Shown piece by piece: positions 10,956 to 22,829 of a stretch of 64,000 bases of DNA. The translations under genes were made by a program, and so were the position numbers. The first letter of the stretch is position 1. Every line of letters begins with the position of its first letter. Source of the DNA: Siphonodentalium dalli (Eukaryota; Mollusca; Scaphopoda; Gadilida; Siphonodentaliidae); contig CP136069.1 of assembly GCA_032622095.1 (NCBI GenBank), positions 124,239,950-124,303,949 on the forward strand, given 5' to 3'. The notes under the pieces were generated by a model. The model saw nothing but the letters and a program-made list of their open reading frames with translations. It was not told the origin of the DNA and ran no database searches.

Positions 10956-12371
10956 AAATGAAATTGAAACTAACAACTGCTACATGGGAAAGATGACTGA
11001 AACATGTGCGCTACATTCGCCAACGTGACACCTGACACTAGCTAATCAAAAGAATGAATCGATGCCGCCACTTGATCAATCGATAATTAGAGTTGTGAGT
11101 GATATCGTGCCTATTTAAACATTGTGTGTGGTTTTTTTTCGGAGTTTTTCGCTCGTTTTACTTCTACCTTCTACATTTGGTAGTTTTTCGAAAGCAGTTT
11201 AAGAGGACATCATATAAAATTACAAAAGAAACAGGCTTCTAAGGACATAGGAAAACACTTCTGTACACATCGAGTAATATATAATTGGAACTGTCTCTCC
11301 AGATTTGTGGTAGATGCAGACACCACTGAAGAAGACAAACTACGACTAGATGGGTATTCATACAGCAAACGATATCAATACGATGATCATGGAAATTTGC
11401 AGTTAATACAACGTTTCTGTGTAGCGCTCATAATAGCGCTATATCATATGGTTACAATACACCAAATATTCTCCATAGACCTCAGTGTTAACATCTGAGG
11501 CTGTGACATATTCGCTGCAAAGCTTTGGGACTTGCACCTGTATAATTCCGTAGAACAATCTTTGAGACACAAAGTGATCAGGAAAAAATCATATGTATAC
11601 ATGGTGGTTCCATTTTAAATTTGGTGCTTTTGATACTACCCAAATTCTGCAGCAAATTTCAAGGGGAAAAATACAGAGACACCCCCATTAAACAACCAGC
11701 CCTAGGACATTACAATAAAACTTCAATATCCAACTCATTTTGATATTTTCTGAGGGGCTACATATTTATCTAATTTTATATGCAAATTTCCCTAACCTAT
11801 AATCAACCACTCCGCTGCCGGGTGTGATTTTATGCTGATCCTAGCTTGGTAGTGCCAGGGGAAATCACTCTACTAATTTGTATTTGGTGTATTATAACCA
11901 TATTTGTTGCTACCATATTTAACATAACATGTTATTGTTACCGGAACTTGTCCTGTAGAACATGATGATGATTATAACCGAACAGTTTGAACTAAAATTT
12001 ACCATTAAAACTTTTCGGTTATAACTGATAGCCTTAATCGAACAAGAGTTATTTAAATAACTTTGAGTGGGAATGACCAACCAACGGGAACAATGTCGTT
12101 AGATAACGATCACGTACATGTACATATTTCCACAAACTGTTGTCACTAAATTCACCCTCAGGGAACCTCATTCTGTTATGCCTCACATGCTATTGGAGAC
12201 CTAAGATCAGATTGAAGTTCCCCAGTTGAAGTTTGTCACCCATTAGTCACATCGATTGTGCAATTTATCGTCTGCAAATTAGGGTATATAGAAACTGAAC
12301 AAAAGGGAAGCCGTAACTAAAACAATGTTAACTTGAGATTATATACCAGAAAACGAGGTCAAGCAGTTTGT
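10956..12371. other. Mostly unassigned DNA
   Basis: Contains a short inverted repeat with TTATAACCGAAC/TTTTCGGTTATAA arms (about 11972-12025) and a fragment of the poly-C-flanked hairpin element (about 12146-12175). A 63-codon ORF at 11307-11498 follows a CTCTCCAG acceptor-like site and contains DADTTEEDKLRLDGYSYSKR. It looks mildly coding but I do not recognise it and see no partner exon. Confidence 0.35.
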
Positions 12372-12716
12372 TCCACTTTAGGTTACAGTGAAATAATTCA
12401 ATTGGTAGCGCCCTCCAACGGATTTTGGGGCAAGATGCTGGAGAGAATTAAAACAATTCTGGGCAATGGTTGGTTAATAGTAGTTTTTATGTTTAAACAT
12501 ATACAATACATGCAACCACTCCTCTTGAAATTTCAGACGCCAAACAAAACATTGGCCCATTGTAAAGCTCGTGGTTCCTAGTTTTATTTTTTTGGTGTGA
12601 GATAAAAAACTGACAATATTTGTGTAATGCATTTCTCACTCTAGATTATAATATATTCACTAATGCTCTCCGACAAGGGAGGTCAATAAAGTATATTATG
12701 TTTTCATGCAGAAAGT
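12372..12716. repeat. Dispersed repeat, copy 1 (GTAGCGCCCTCCAACGG family)
   Basis: About 345 bp similar along its length to 47667-48015. Shared landmarks are TAGGTTACAGTGAA, TTGGTAGCGCCCTCCAACGG, CACTCCTCTTGAAATTTCAG and TTTTCATGCAGAAA. No inverted ends visible; class unknown. Confidence 0.7.
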
Positions 12717-13393
12717 TTCCGCATATGACAATCCTGATGATCCGAACATCGTGGATACTCAGGGCTGCGTGTCATTTTATGTTAATACTGAGGCCTATGG
12801 GAAATAATTACTTCACACTGATGTAACCATTAAGAATGGAACAAGCTTCGCGGTGTTGTGTAGTGATTATACTACATCATACCACCCACATGTCGATTGA
12901 AAACAATGCGTGGGTCGGACATTTGTCTGCATTAAATCCCTAACCATACATGATTGATGTTTCGTGAGACGATCCTGAATAAAAAGTGTGCATTTTTTTC
13001 TCATAGCGATGTCTGGTTTCTAAGTCCCATGGGCAATGTACCACTGATAATGAACCGACATATCAGGAACTCTGTCTATCAAGATTCCCCGCAGGAGCAC
13101 ATCGATAGGTCCAATAGAAGACTTCAACGGATATTGGAATAGAGTTTTTCCTGCTGGTGTACGAACTTCAAAGAGTACATTTCAGTGTATCTTCTCTGTT
13201 TGATATGCTACTGGTTGGAATTTAACTTCAATTCATGTAAATATTCTGTAATGACCCACGGTTAGATTTGATTCCATTAGGCAAAATTGCCTAAGTTAAT
13301 TTTTAGCTTATTAAAAGCAAGAAGCATGGAAAACGTTTGTAATCAGTATTATTCGTATGACACAGAACTCTCGCACATTCACAAATCAACATT
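12717..13393. other. Unassigned DNA
   Basis: Nothing recognised; short ORFs here have no domain signature. Confidence 0.35.
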
Positions 13394-13753
13394 CAAAGGG
13401 GTACTGTACACTAAATCCGATCATTAATGGAACCTTCTCGTTTTATACTCAACATAATATATGAAACAAATGAATGAATTTGAGCAATGGATTAGTGCAA
13501 AATACACGTATGTGCTCTATAAACGATGCTAACAACATGGTAATTATAATGAAAATGAATTTATGACTGGAGTCAAAAATTCATTTTCATCATAATTACC
13601 ATGTTGCTTGCATCGTTCATATAGCACTTGGGTGTATTTAGCGCTAATAGAATAATAGATGGATCAAATTCATTCATTTGTTGAATATATGCTGTTGAGT
13701 ATAAAAGGAGATGGCCCCATAAATGGTCGGATTTAGTGTACTGTAGCCCTTTA
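13394..13753. mobile_element. Palindromic MITE, copy 1 (AAAGGGGTACTGTACAC ends)
   Basis: A 360-bp imperfect palindrome whose outer ends are AAAGGGGTACTGTACACTAA and its complement. The arms also share CAAATGAATGAATTTGAGC and ATGGTAATTATAATGAAAAT. A second copy is at 20514-20826 with the same internal landmarks. Fold-back MITE by architecture. Confidence 0.8.
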
Positions 13754-15300
13754 AGTAATACGTCGAATACGGACACAAAAGCTCAAGATTGAGAACGTTC
13801 TTTATAATATACCGCCTTTTGTGCGACGGAGACATGGGCATCTTTATAATAGACGATCATTGGAATTTTTGCGAGGCTGACAAAATAAATTCACGTGCTA
13901 AAGAGTCGATATCTGACCATCCAATTAATGGGCTCTTAGTTCCAATCTAGTTATCTTCTGATATAGAAAACGTACACATGGTGGTGTTATTGTGGCAAAT
14001 CGGACAAGGTATCTATAGAGCCAGACATTCTTCCTGGTGATGCTCGCTGGTGTCACATCCCGATCCGGTTCCAATGATCACATTAGGTCGATATAATTGT
14101 GTTATATGCTTTGAGGAAAGGACGTCTCGCTAGCTACAAGTATGTGTGTTCTTGTGCTACAATTTTTAATGTTCTTGAGCCTCATGCACTGGGAAACTAT
14201 GTATATGAACGTCAATTATCAATTGGGTCGTCAGTCAGTATCCAAAAATCACACGAGGGGGTCAACTATAATTGGATACCTGAGATATGGAGACAGTGTG
14301 AATGGTAAATAAGCTGGAGTAATTTTACTATTAAGGGGCCCCCGTTTTTTAAGGGTAAAACTGTTTTAAAAAAACTTAAAAACTTAAAAACCTCCTGTGG
14401 AATCATTGGTGTCACGATTGTTTCTATAATCTCTCATATGTGTGGTCATTTTTGAAGATCCGTTGGTGTGTATTTTGTTATTTAATATTGCTTTCGAAAT
14501 TTAAATGTTAAAAATGTCATGATATGATATAAACGTTCCCTCTTTTAAATTCAAAATATAAAGACGAAGATTATAAGAACTCCAATTATCACACTCGGGG
14601 GTCAATGTTCTTTCATCCTGTGTCGTATCACATAGTTGAATGACAATGTCATTTGAGATAAGATCAGGACAGGTATTCACCCGATAATTATCTGATGTGT
14701 TCACAATATGGTAGTAGAGTCGCGATGTTCAGATAAGTTACCTCGCTAATGGATAGCATGGCATTATCACGAACATTATGTAATACTTATATTAAGATCA
14801 CCAAAGCTATATATAGGAATCAATATAGGCAAAGGCAGGAACCTCTCCAATTAATAATACATGCCTGAAACAGAATGGCAATGCGTTTACGTGCAGAATG
14901 GACATCACGGTCCACGACGAGATATATGGTCATGCACAGTCATTTACCTATAAGATATATCTACAAGACGGCCCCGTCAATTTAACACACGACTCATATT
15001 TAAAACTTTGAATACACATAGTTATGCCAATGTGAAAAGAATCTATCTTGGTAAGTAGCATTGGTACGTTCTTTCTGCATCTGGTTATATACAAACAAAT
15101 TAGTAGCAAAATGGTGAATGTTTTATGGTTATAAAGAGAGGTTTCGAGAAATTATAATTATGCACATTACGAAGGACTAGCTAGTAAATTTCGTACACAT
15201 ATGTTCATGTAAGTTTGACGCTCTTCAGTAAATAATATAGTCAGAACGTATAATTGAAAGAAGTATTTTGTTCCAAATTGTAAATATTATTTGTTTTTCC
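13754..15300. other. Unassigned DNA
   Basis: About 1.5 kb with no recognisable gene or repeat. ORFs at 14099-14308 and 14501-14704 carry no known motif. A short A-rich direct repeat (ACTTAAAAACTTAAAAACC) is at about 14375-14393. Confidence 0.35.
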
Positions 15301-15316
15301 AGATTAGCGCCACACA

Positions 15317-15415
15317 ATGGATGATGAATTGATGGCACCCCTATCAGAGGAAGAATTATTTCAAACAAGGTGTCTTCTTCAACAGATACATGTAGATGGA
15401 TACAAGATACAATAA
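15317..15415 (+). CDS. Possible first coding exon of the polymerase B remnant
   Basis: An ATG at 15317, 16 bases after a strong acceptor-like site (TTTGTTTTTCCAG at about 15289-15301), opens an acidic 32-codon frame beginning MDDELMAPLSEEELF and ending at TAA 15413-15415. It lies 1.2 kb upstream of the polymerase B remnant on the same strand, separated by later insertions (a LINE tail and a minisatellite palindrome). The link to the polymerase is an inference from position and acidic composition only. Beyond roughly residue 18 the frame may already be foreign DNA. Confidence 0.25.
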   Translation: MDDELMAPLSEEELFQTRCLLQQIHVDGYKIQ

Positions 15416-15519
15416 TTTATTGCAAAACACATCAATGGGCAGTTGCAAGATACTGATTAGTAGCATATACACAAATAAGCAATACATAAACCCTCAACCC
15501 TCAACAATTTCTTCAAGTT

Positions 15520-15870
15520 TTATTATTCCGCCGAAGGAAGAACAGCCGGACTATGTTGCAAATCTTGTTAATTAATTTAATATTATCATTTCTCATAATC
15601 ATTGCAAATTTATCTGCGTCATTCAAATGATTTAATTCACTGTCGTGTTTCTTAATTTCGCTGAATAAATTAGATCTTAAATCATCGTATGCGTTTCATT
15701 CAATGATAAAATGCATTTCAGATTAGACCCATTGTTTGTCACACATGGAACACATCCGATTTTCTAATGGTATTACTGGTTGCCTATACCTCACTTTTTC
15801 TATTGCCAATATGTGGTTGCTCACGCGCAATCTAGAAAGCATTTCGCGAGCAATTTGTGATCGTGTGTGA
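15520..15870 (-). pseudogene. LINE C-terminal fragment
   Basis: Read on the minus strand this encodes the end of a non-LTR retrotransposon polyprotein: RLRVSNHILAIEKVRYRQP, then CSMCDKQ in place of the first zinc-knuckle cysteines, then MHF. A C-terminal stretch NDNIKLINKICNIV follows, typical of the last helices. At least two in-frame stops interrupt it. The element is cut at its 5' side by the palindromic minisatellite at 15880. Confidence 0.65.
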
Positions 15871-15879
15871 ATGACATAA

Positions 15880-16530
15880 GGCCTATAACTCCGAACGCCC
15901 ATAACTCGGAAGGTCTATAACTCCGAAGGGCCGATTCTCCGAAGGTCCGATTCTCCGAAGGTCCGATTCTCCGAAGATAATGTTTTATCGCTTATTAAAT
16001 AGTGTACTGTCCAGTGGCGGTGTCAATGGGGCCATAGGGAAGACCGCCCCCAAAAAACATGTCAAATGTCATGTAAACGTCAGGAAATCCCTCCTAGGCA
16101 TTCAAATATTCACAGTGTTCCTGCCCAGTGGGAATTTTGGGACCCCTTGGCTTCGCCACTGGACTGTACACTATTTAGTAAACGATAATACCCCGATAAA
16201 ACAAAATCTTCGGAGAATCGGACCTTCGGAGAATCGGACCTTCGGAGTTATGGGCCGTCGGAGAATCGGGCCTTCGGAGTTATAGGTCTTCGGAGAATCG
16301 GGGCTTCGGAGTTATAGGTCTTCGGAGAATCGGCCCTTCGGAGTTATAGGTCTTCGGAGTAATAGGTCTTCGGAGAATCGGCCCTTCGGAGTTATGGGCT
16401 TTCGGAGAATCGGATCTTCGCAGTTATGGGCCGTCGGAGAATCGGGTCTTCGGAGTTATGGGCCGTCGGAGAATCGGGTCTTCGGAGTTGTGGGCCTTCG
16501 TAGTAATAGGTCTTCGGAAAACCGGTCTGA
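15880..16530. repeat. Palindromic 16-bp minisatellite (CTCCGAAGG family)
   Basis: The left arm (about 15885-15975) has roughly six units of the type CCGATTCTCCGAAGGT. The right arm (about 16208-16530) has about twenty inverted units of 16 bp in two flavours: CTTCGGAGAATCGGAC and CTTCGGAGTTATAGGT. The spacer is itself palindromic, with AAATAGTGTACTGTCCAGTG at its left and the near-complement at its right, plus a GTTTTATCG/CGATAAAAC outer pair. ORFs crossing it (15980-16285, 16394-16651) are repeat artefacts. Confidence 0.85.
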
Positions 16531-16539
16531 CACCGATAA

Positions 16540-17250
16540 TATATTATGGTCATCTACTTTTGATAGTTTTAGCATGTACCTGAAGAGTTGTATATATGAT
16601 ATAAATGATATGATACAGGCATATCAGTTCGATGACGGTATCATTGAATGATCGGCTCTGTGTTTAGAGATGATCCGTGGATTATTCAAAATGTTTACAA
16701 AGATGACCAGAAGGCTGGGTCGTCAAACACACAAACTAACAGTCAGAGCAGGAACATCGGACCTTAAAAAAAAACGAATGACCAACAACGGGTTGGACCT
16801 TCTAAGCAATGGGCGGGAACTTCTGACTCGAAGGCAGACAGTCAAACTGCGGAAGGTTCCAGAGACAGGGGTACGTGATATACTGGACAAATAGTGGCTT
16901 ATGCTACTCACAAAAGAGAAGTGAACCGACCTTCGCTAATAATTTAGCCACTCAGAGAACTTACCAAATCAAACTTCATGAAAGTTAAAAAGATAAAAAA
17001 AATTGTCGACATATACAAAAATCTGCATTCAATATTTGTAGATAATATACAACAAACTCGCGGAAATCTGCGAGACGATCTGGGGAAAGTCATTATTCGT
17101 CATGAGAACACAGACAATCCAATTGTCGTTCCCCTTCAAAATTTTCAAACTATCGATACCAATGCTGTCATCGGCAGAATAGAACACGTTCTGTATAGTA
17201 AACCAAGCACTTGCTGTCCACCAAAGTTTTCTCATATATATTGAAACTAT
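16540..17250 (+). pseudogene. Polinton/Maverick-type DNA polymerase B, N-terminal part (broken)
   Basis: Frame 16978-17244 contains GKVIIRHENTDNPIVVPLQN followed by an IxRIEHVLxS segment. This combination is characteristic of the N-terminal region of protein-primed family B polymerases of Polintons and related mobile DNA. Upstream, 16660-16780 reads DDPWIIQNVYKDDQ in another frame and then stops, so the N-terminus is frame-broken. The frame is lost at about 17225, just before the inserted MITE remnant at 17319. In intact elements this enzyme replicates the transposon from a terminal protein; here it cannot be made. Confidence 0.6.
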
Positions 17251-17318
17251 ATAGAGATGCTGAAGACAATATGTGAATACATGGCTATAGCTAGGCTATC
17301 ACCGTTTGGCAGGATAAA

Positions 17319-17515
17319 CTTAAAGATAAGGGCGGCATTCGCGTTGGTATAGCTGTTAAAATAGTCACATCCACTAAAACCGCCATAAACATAAACCATA
17401 TTATATAATAGACATATATTATTCTTACATCAATCATAAATATCGCGTTCATTGCATGTTATATATTGTCACGTTTGTTATGTAAACATCAAACATCAAA
17501 AACGTTACAGAACCG
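17319..17515. mobile_element. Truncated GGGCGGC MITE inside the polymerase remnant
   Basis: Begins TTAAAGATAAGGGCGGCATT and continues with CCACTAAAACCGCCATAAAC and TTATGTAAACATCAAA, matching the left half of the elements at 7440 and 51501. The right half is absent. Confidence 0.6.
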
Positions 17516-17856
17516 CAGAAAACACTTGGAACTACAATGAATGGATTGTCCAATGAATATGTTCCGTTACGCCGTAGTATTTTCTCCTAACCTATATCCA
17601 TGGTAATACATACCAAATAAGGAATTTACTATGAGTAGTATTGGGAGCTGTAAGTTTTACACGCACCAAATTTTGGGTTTTACAACCGACGTATAATGCG
17701 CGCGCGAATCTAAATAATGAAATGACGCAATATCGTGACTCTGTTTATAAACAACCCACTTCGCTTTTTGCGAGAAACTGAACAACTGACACTCGACCTG
17801 TATTTTCTCGGACAAAAAGCGTGTTTTGTGAATAATATCGCATTCATATCATCATT

Positions 17857-18345
17857 ATGCTATACAATAAAATATTCTTGAGGAAATTGTTTGAAATTGA
17901 TAAATGTTATACTCCAAATGAATGCCAGAACATATCTAGGAATAGAGGAACCAAAAGTAATTTAGAACTTATAGTGGAAGACAGAAAGGTACCGAAACAC
18001 TATTACAGACAAGTGAGACACAAAGGCCGTGACGACCTGATGAATTTAGCAAGAGCAATTACTGAATTGGCAGATGTACCGACAAATCGACCAGTTAGCT
18101 TAACAGTCATAACCACATTCGAATTAAGATATCTTGAAATTGAGAATATTGTTCAATTGTTACTTTGTTCTAAACTGTTTCAAATACTGGTGCAGAACAG
18201 TAATTCTTATACAAAATTTCCTCGTCGCTCAAATCGCTAGATACGAATGTACGAAAGACTCACGGAAATTAAAACCAGCGTACAGAAAATATTATACTCA
18301 ATGTGAGGCATGTGATACTTGTAATCATGCATGTAGGTCAGTCAC
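17857..18345 (+). pseudogene. Polymerase B remnant, second segment
   Basis: Frame 17857-18240 reads a 127-residue segment containing DDLMNLARAITELADVP, then RPVSLTVITTFELRYLEI. This fits the polymerase B region before the exonuclease domain, where a helix ending in AGVP is followed by a short FExxL segment. In a second frame at 18236-18345 a cysteine cluster (CEACDTCNHAC) follows, the zinc-ribbon-like stretch seen in this family. A frame change separates the two and the hairpin at 18364 ends the segment. Assignment rests on order and spacing relative to the better-conserved part at 19333-20505. Confidence 0.5.
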
Positions 18346-18363
18346 TGGGACATACGGTTATCT

Positions 18364-18613
18364 ACAGTAATTCTCTAAGTAATCGACTTCTTAACCACAG
18401 CAGAATTATGGGTAATTTTTCAGGATTTAGTCGGAAATATGGCATGTTGGCATTCATCGGAAAGCTCTCGGTATGGCTTGTTGCCATTCATCGGAAAGCT
18501 CTCGGTGAGAGCTTTCCGATGAATGGCAACAAGCGATATTTCCGACTAAATCCTGAACAATTACCCATAATTATGCTGTGGTTAAGGAGTCGATTACTTA
18601 GAGCATTACTGTA
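18364..18613. mobile_element. Long hairpin inserted in the polymerase remnant
   Basis: Perfect-looking arms from ACAGTAATTCTCTAAGTAAT to the complementary ATTACTTAGAGCATTACTGT. Within the arms AGAATTATGGGTAATTTTTC and CATTCATCGGAAAGCTCTCG are mirrored. One arm contains an extra duplicated ATTCATCGGAAAGCTCTCGG. No ORF. Confidence 0.8.
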
Positions 18614-19332
18614 TATTGTATCAAAAGTTATGTATATACATATTTGTATGTAGATGACGATGTCCATATCAAGGTGTTGGAGAGTCTCAACTTTCTACCG
18701 ATCAAGTTAGTAGCATTACATAAAACAGTTGGTCTTGAAGCAAGTTGAAGGTGAGAAAAATGATGGTTCCCTCACTTTTCAATAAGGCAGAGAATCAGTA
18801 TTATCACAGACCATACCCTGATATTATGGTGTGGATTATTCAATCTGTCGTATAATAAAGTAACTTCTTGGAATGACAAGCAGCTCAATACAGTTTTTAT
18901 CTTCAGGAAACAGATAATGGAGTACTGTCAGTGAACTGTCGGTGAACTGTCGGTGTACTGTCGGTGCGATGTCAGCAGTTTGCATCAAGCTTGCATCAAG
19001 TTCGGGAACTTTATAATTGAAGCAACAGGAAGTATACAACCAGGGGTTAATGATTTCGGGTGATGAAATTCAAACTATTCGGAGCTGTTGATCAATTCCA
19101 CTACGTTACTATCGCATCTGTCAGAATCAAGTTGAGTAGAAATTTGACTGGTCCCCGGACTATAAACCTTGCCATCGCTCTGCTTTGGACGTCGTTATTA
19201 TAGACCGGTACGGACTATCGCCATTTTGTGAATCTCCGGTCAGAATTCTTATGGGAGGGCACGTCACAGAGCGATAGCGCCGTAGTGTTTCACATATGAG
19301 CCAGGTACGAGTCAAAGTAGAAATCATCACAG
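18614..19332. other. Unassigned DNA within the polymerase remnant
   Basis: Includes three short GTGAACTGTCGGTG-like repeats near 18935-18965. No polymerase motif was recognised here, so this is either an insertion or too diverged to read. Confidence 0.35.
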
Positions 19333-20505
19333 ATGATAAAACTTGGCTTCCCGCCAAATGTTAAAATGACACCATTTTCGGTATATTTCAAAGGACAGTG
19401 GATCGAAAAAATAAGTTTCAAAGATAAACATACATTTACCAGACAAATAAGTTTTCTCACAACATCCATAGCGCTAGCTCCAAAATCTAATTATCAAGAT
19501 CAATACAGCAAAAGTTCAATTCAGTTGTATGGATGGATAATTTACAGGGATAAAGTAAAAAAAACGCATACCTTGAATTTACGTGAAAAAAAGCTTGCAT
19601 GTACAAAAAACAGACTGGATGGATTTTGTGAAGAATTGAAAACGACTTACGAATATTGTGGTTGCCAATTCCATGGGTGCTAATTGTGCCTGAGTCACGA
19701 TAGAGATATAGTCAAACACCTGCGACGAACTAAACAGTTAATGAATTTTACGGATTGATGCAGAAGAAAACAGTGCATCGAAAGTATTAGTATGGAATAC
19801 GTATGTATCTGGCAGCATCAATTCAACAAGGACAAACAGACAGATCCACAATCGTTTCTAAGAGTTTCGATCTAGTCGATCAGCTGTTTTGTTTCTTCCG
19901 TGGTGGAATGAATTCAACGAAATAACTTTACAAAGCTGAAAATGCACTTTTTCATGGTCATATACCTTTATCCGTGTGTGTTTAAATACGCTCTTACCCA
20001 ACAGGTGACCCAGAAATATTACAGAAATCGTCTTACCCAGATATATTACAGAAATTAAGGACTAATTCGGTATCATTCAAGTCATGATTTTTCCCCTGAG
20101 AGGCCTCTATTATCTGGTGTTACCATATAGATCCAACGACAAACTGAAATTACAACTATGCATAAATTATGCTGACAATGAGAACCAACAATCGTGTATC
20201 TGTATGTATGACAAGTTAGCTTTAATTGGGGTATGGTGTATACCGGAATTGGAGACGACAATCAAAATTAAACTACATTGTATGATCACATATAAATAAA
20301 CGTGTACGAGCGTTATATAAGATAGAAGACGACGGTAATGAGCGAGAATGAATGATAATTATTTAACGACCAGAATGTAATAAAAATAGGATAAAAGATT
20401 ATCAAAATATACGAGATATATAAATGGCCAGAAACAACTGAATACACCAGGAATGGGCAACAAAATGGGTTATTCACTGCATATATTAATACATTCTTAA
20501 CATTT
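19333..20505 (+). pseudogene. Polinton/Maverick-type DNA polymerase B, central part (broken)
   Basis: This is the best-preserved part. Frame 19333-19683 ends with NRLDGFCEELKTTYEY and the hallmark CxxHGC (CQFHGC, about 19663-19680). After a stop, reading continues with a CIESxxxxYVCIWxHQF segment (about 19770-19830), then DLVDQL with frame changes. Frame 20084-20299 has RGLYYLVLPYRSNDKL and LIGVWCIPEL. A further segment near 20418-20500 has YKWPETTEYT and GLFTAYINTFL. All occur in the order known for protein-primed polymerase B. At least five stops or shifts break it. It ends exactly where the palindromic MITE at 20514 begins. The catalytic palm motifs (the YxDTDS block) were not found downstream, so the 3' part is lost or displaced. 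Confidence 0.75.
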
Positions 20506-20513
20506 AAAGGGGT

Positions 20514-20826
20514 AGTGTACATTAAATCCGACCATATATGAGACCATCTCCTTTAATACTCAACAGAATATATGCAACAAATGAATAAATTTGAGCCATG
20601 TATTAGTGCAAAACTAATATAGTATGAGGATGCGGTTAAAAGGGGGACAGACTCCAGTCATAAAATAATTTTCATTGTAATGACCATATTGTTTCCATTG
20701 TTCATAGAGAACACGACTGTATTTTGCACTAATGCATGGCTCAAATTCATTCATTTGTTGCATATATTCCGTTGAGTATAAAAGGATATGGTCCAATAAA
20801 TGATCAGATTTAGTGTACATTCTAAG
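20514..20826. mobile_element. Palindromic MITE, copy 2 (AAAGGGGTA ends)
   Basis: Same family as 13394-13753: AAAGGGGTAGTGTACATTAA at the left and its complement at the right, with CAAATGAATAAATTTGAGCC mirrored inside. It interrupts the polymerase remnant. Confidence 0.8.
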
Positions 20827-20836
20827 CAGGAGGCCA

Positions 20837-22764
20837 GGGCCCTGTTTCATGAAGGCAACTTATGACATAGTTGGGACTTAAGATGGTCATAAGTTCAAAC
20901 TTCAGTCATAAGTGCGTTTCACGAACAAAGTCTTAACCTAAGATGGTCTTAACTTTGGTCTTAACTTTAAGACTGGTGTGAGGTGTCATAAGATAATCTT
21001 AAAGTTAAGACCTACGTTGTGATCCGCAGTTGGTCCGAAATGTGGATGGGATCTAGTTCATGTATATATTATTATAAACACATTTAACTGAATAACACCT
21101 TGCTAGCACGGAGGGGTGTTTCAGAAATGGTAGTAATTAATAACCAACTGGTAAGCTATAGCAGTGACGTGGCCATTGGTTGCAAGATTGGCGGGGTGTC
21201 CGCTACTAACTGTAAACCGCCAAGACCGGACTAAATATATACATTTCTAATTGCTGTTACAAAAAGAATATATTTACATAGAGTTGAACATCATTTGCGA
21301 TTCAAATCACCCAATCGCACTGTAGACAATAATCATGTTGAGACAATTAGTCCGAACATTTTCACATCGAGGATAATAGTGAATGATTTATACTCATTTT
21401 TTTTATAAATGCTTATGTCAGCTATTATTATTATTATTATTTACTTGCCTTTCTATATTATTATGTTATAATTTGATTGTAAAAATGTATTGTATATGTA
21501 CCCCGTATATATATCAACAAGATAATAATACATAATATGTGTTATTTTATTATTATTATTATTATGTATATTATCATAATCTATTAACTATGAAATAAAA
21601 AGATATATAGCATGTATATAGTATACGGACCGCGCGGGCACACCGGGATCCGCGAACGAACATATAATATCACTGTGAACTGGCCCACAGACCCCTGGGG
21701 GAATTACTAAAATACCAATATACCAGTGGTATAGTCTATATTGGTATTTAGTAATTTTCCCCAGGGGCCTGTGAACCGGCCGTCTGTTCATGTGTTGTTA
21801 ATTATAAACGCTCTTTATTAGAAGTCGTTGATTTGGTTTCTATTAAAACATGTATGCAGAATGTCGTTCAACGTACTTTCGAAGTTCATACGCAGTTTGT
21901 TAATTATAACAGGCGTTTAGCACATTTGCAACAGAACCAGAGCAAATGGCACTAACATCATTTATATATGGTTTCTACAAGTATGTCTCAGATTGGAAAT
22001 AAGTCTATTTGGAGCACGATATGAAGTCCTATTCACATTATAGCAATATAAATAAAGAGCGTTTTGTGTTAGTATTCCATGAATGTTGGCAATCAATAAA
22101 GAGCGTTTAGCTCAGTGCTTCCATTGTGGTGTATTGTATGTGTAGGCCGTGTTGGCGACATATTCGATTTCCTGGTATTATAGATGCTTCAAAGACGTAT
22201 AATGTATTAGAACCTAATATCAGCATTGAAAGGAGCGAACATATGTCTCGCGTCGCTTTAATGGCATGTTATATGGGTGAAGGTTCACATTCTGAGTTAG
22301 GATGTATAAGTCCCTTTAATAACGGAAATAATATATTTGAGCTCGATACGTTTGTATAAAATAGGCATTGGAAGCATGCAGCTATGTGTGGATGGGGTCT
22401 GACGCGAAAACACAGTTAAAAAGCGCGCTCGTGCAGTTAAGTATGCACCAGTCAGTATACTGATTATCGCCCTTGCGTTAAAATATCATAATTATTCTTA
22501 GACACGCCCTAGTATCTGTCACCAGACACTGTACCTAGGCATATAACACACACAGAACCAACATTTTCTGTGCATAGCTGTAATAAATTGTCGAGAGCCA
22601 GTCTAAAAGCGCGCGAACTTAAATTACTACTTAAGTAGGACTTAATCTTGTTTTGTGAAACGCGTTCTTGAAACGGAAAAGTTACATCATAAGATCCACC
22701 TTAGATCATAGATTAAGTCCATCTTAAGATAATCTTATGACATTGCTTCATGCAACAGGCCCCA
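20837..22764. mobile_element. 1.9-kb element with GGGCCCTGTT ends
   Basis: Left end GGGCCCTGTTTCATGAAGGC, then several copies of CTTAAGATGG/TCTTAAAGTTAAGAC. Right end is complementary: GGGGCCTGTTGCATGAAGCA on the minus strand, followed by the same CTTAAGATGG motifs. Subterminal repeats are about 150 bp on each side. The interior has ATT microsatellites (21425-21570) and a nested hairpin (21673-21780) but no transposase. An internal 77-codon ORF (22126-22359) is unrecognised. Confidence 0.65.
21673..21780. mobile_element. Hairpin element nested in the 1.9-kb element
   Basis: Arms: AACTGGCCCACAGACCCCTG with AATTACTAAAATACCAATAT, mirrored by ATATTGGTATTTAGTAATTT and CCCCAGGGGCCTGTGAACCG. A related hairpin with CCCCTGG outer and TACCAG inner arms is at 57499-57604. 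Confidence 0.8.
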
Positions 22765-22829
22765 GTTACTTAGTGACGGTGGTCTATACTTGTATTATCA
22801 TACCTTGAATTGTCTTGATCACTCCCTTA

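Noticed and set aside
15880-16530. CRISPR-like array
   Set aside because: Units are contiguous 16-mers without unique spacers, in eukaryotic transposon-rich DNA.
14099-22359. ORFs at 14099-14308 and 22126-22359 sharing an NVLEP peptide
   Set aside because: Similarity is limited to about five residues and does not extend at the nucleotide level.
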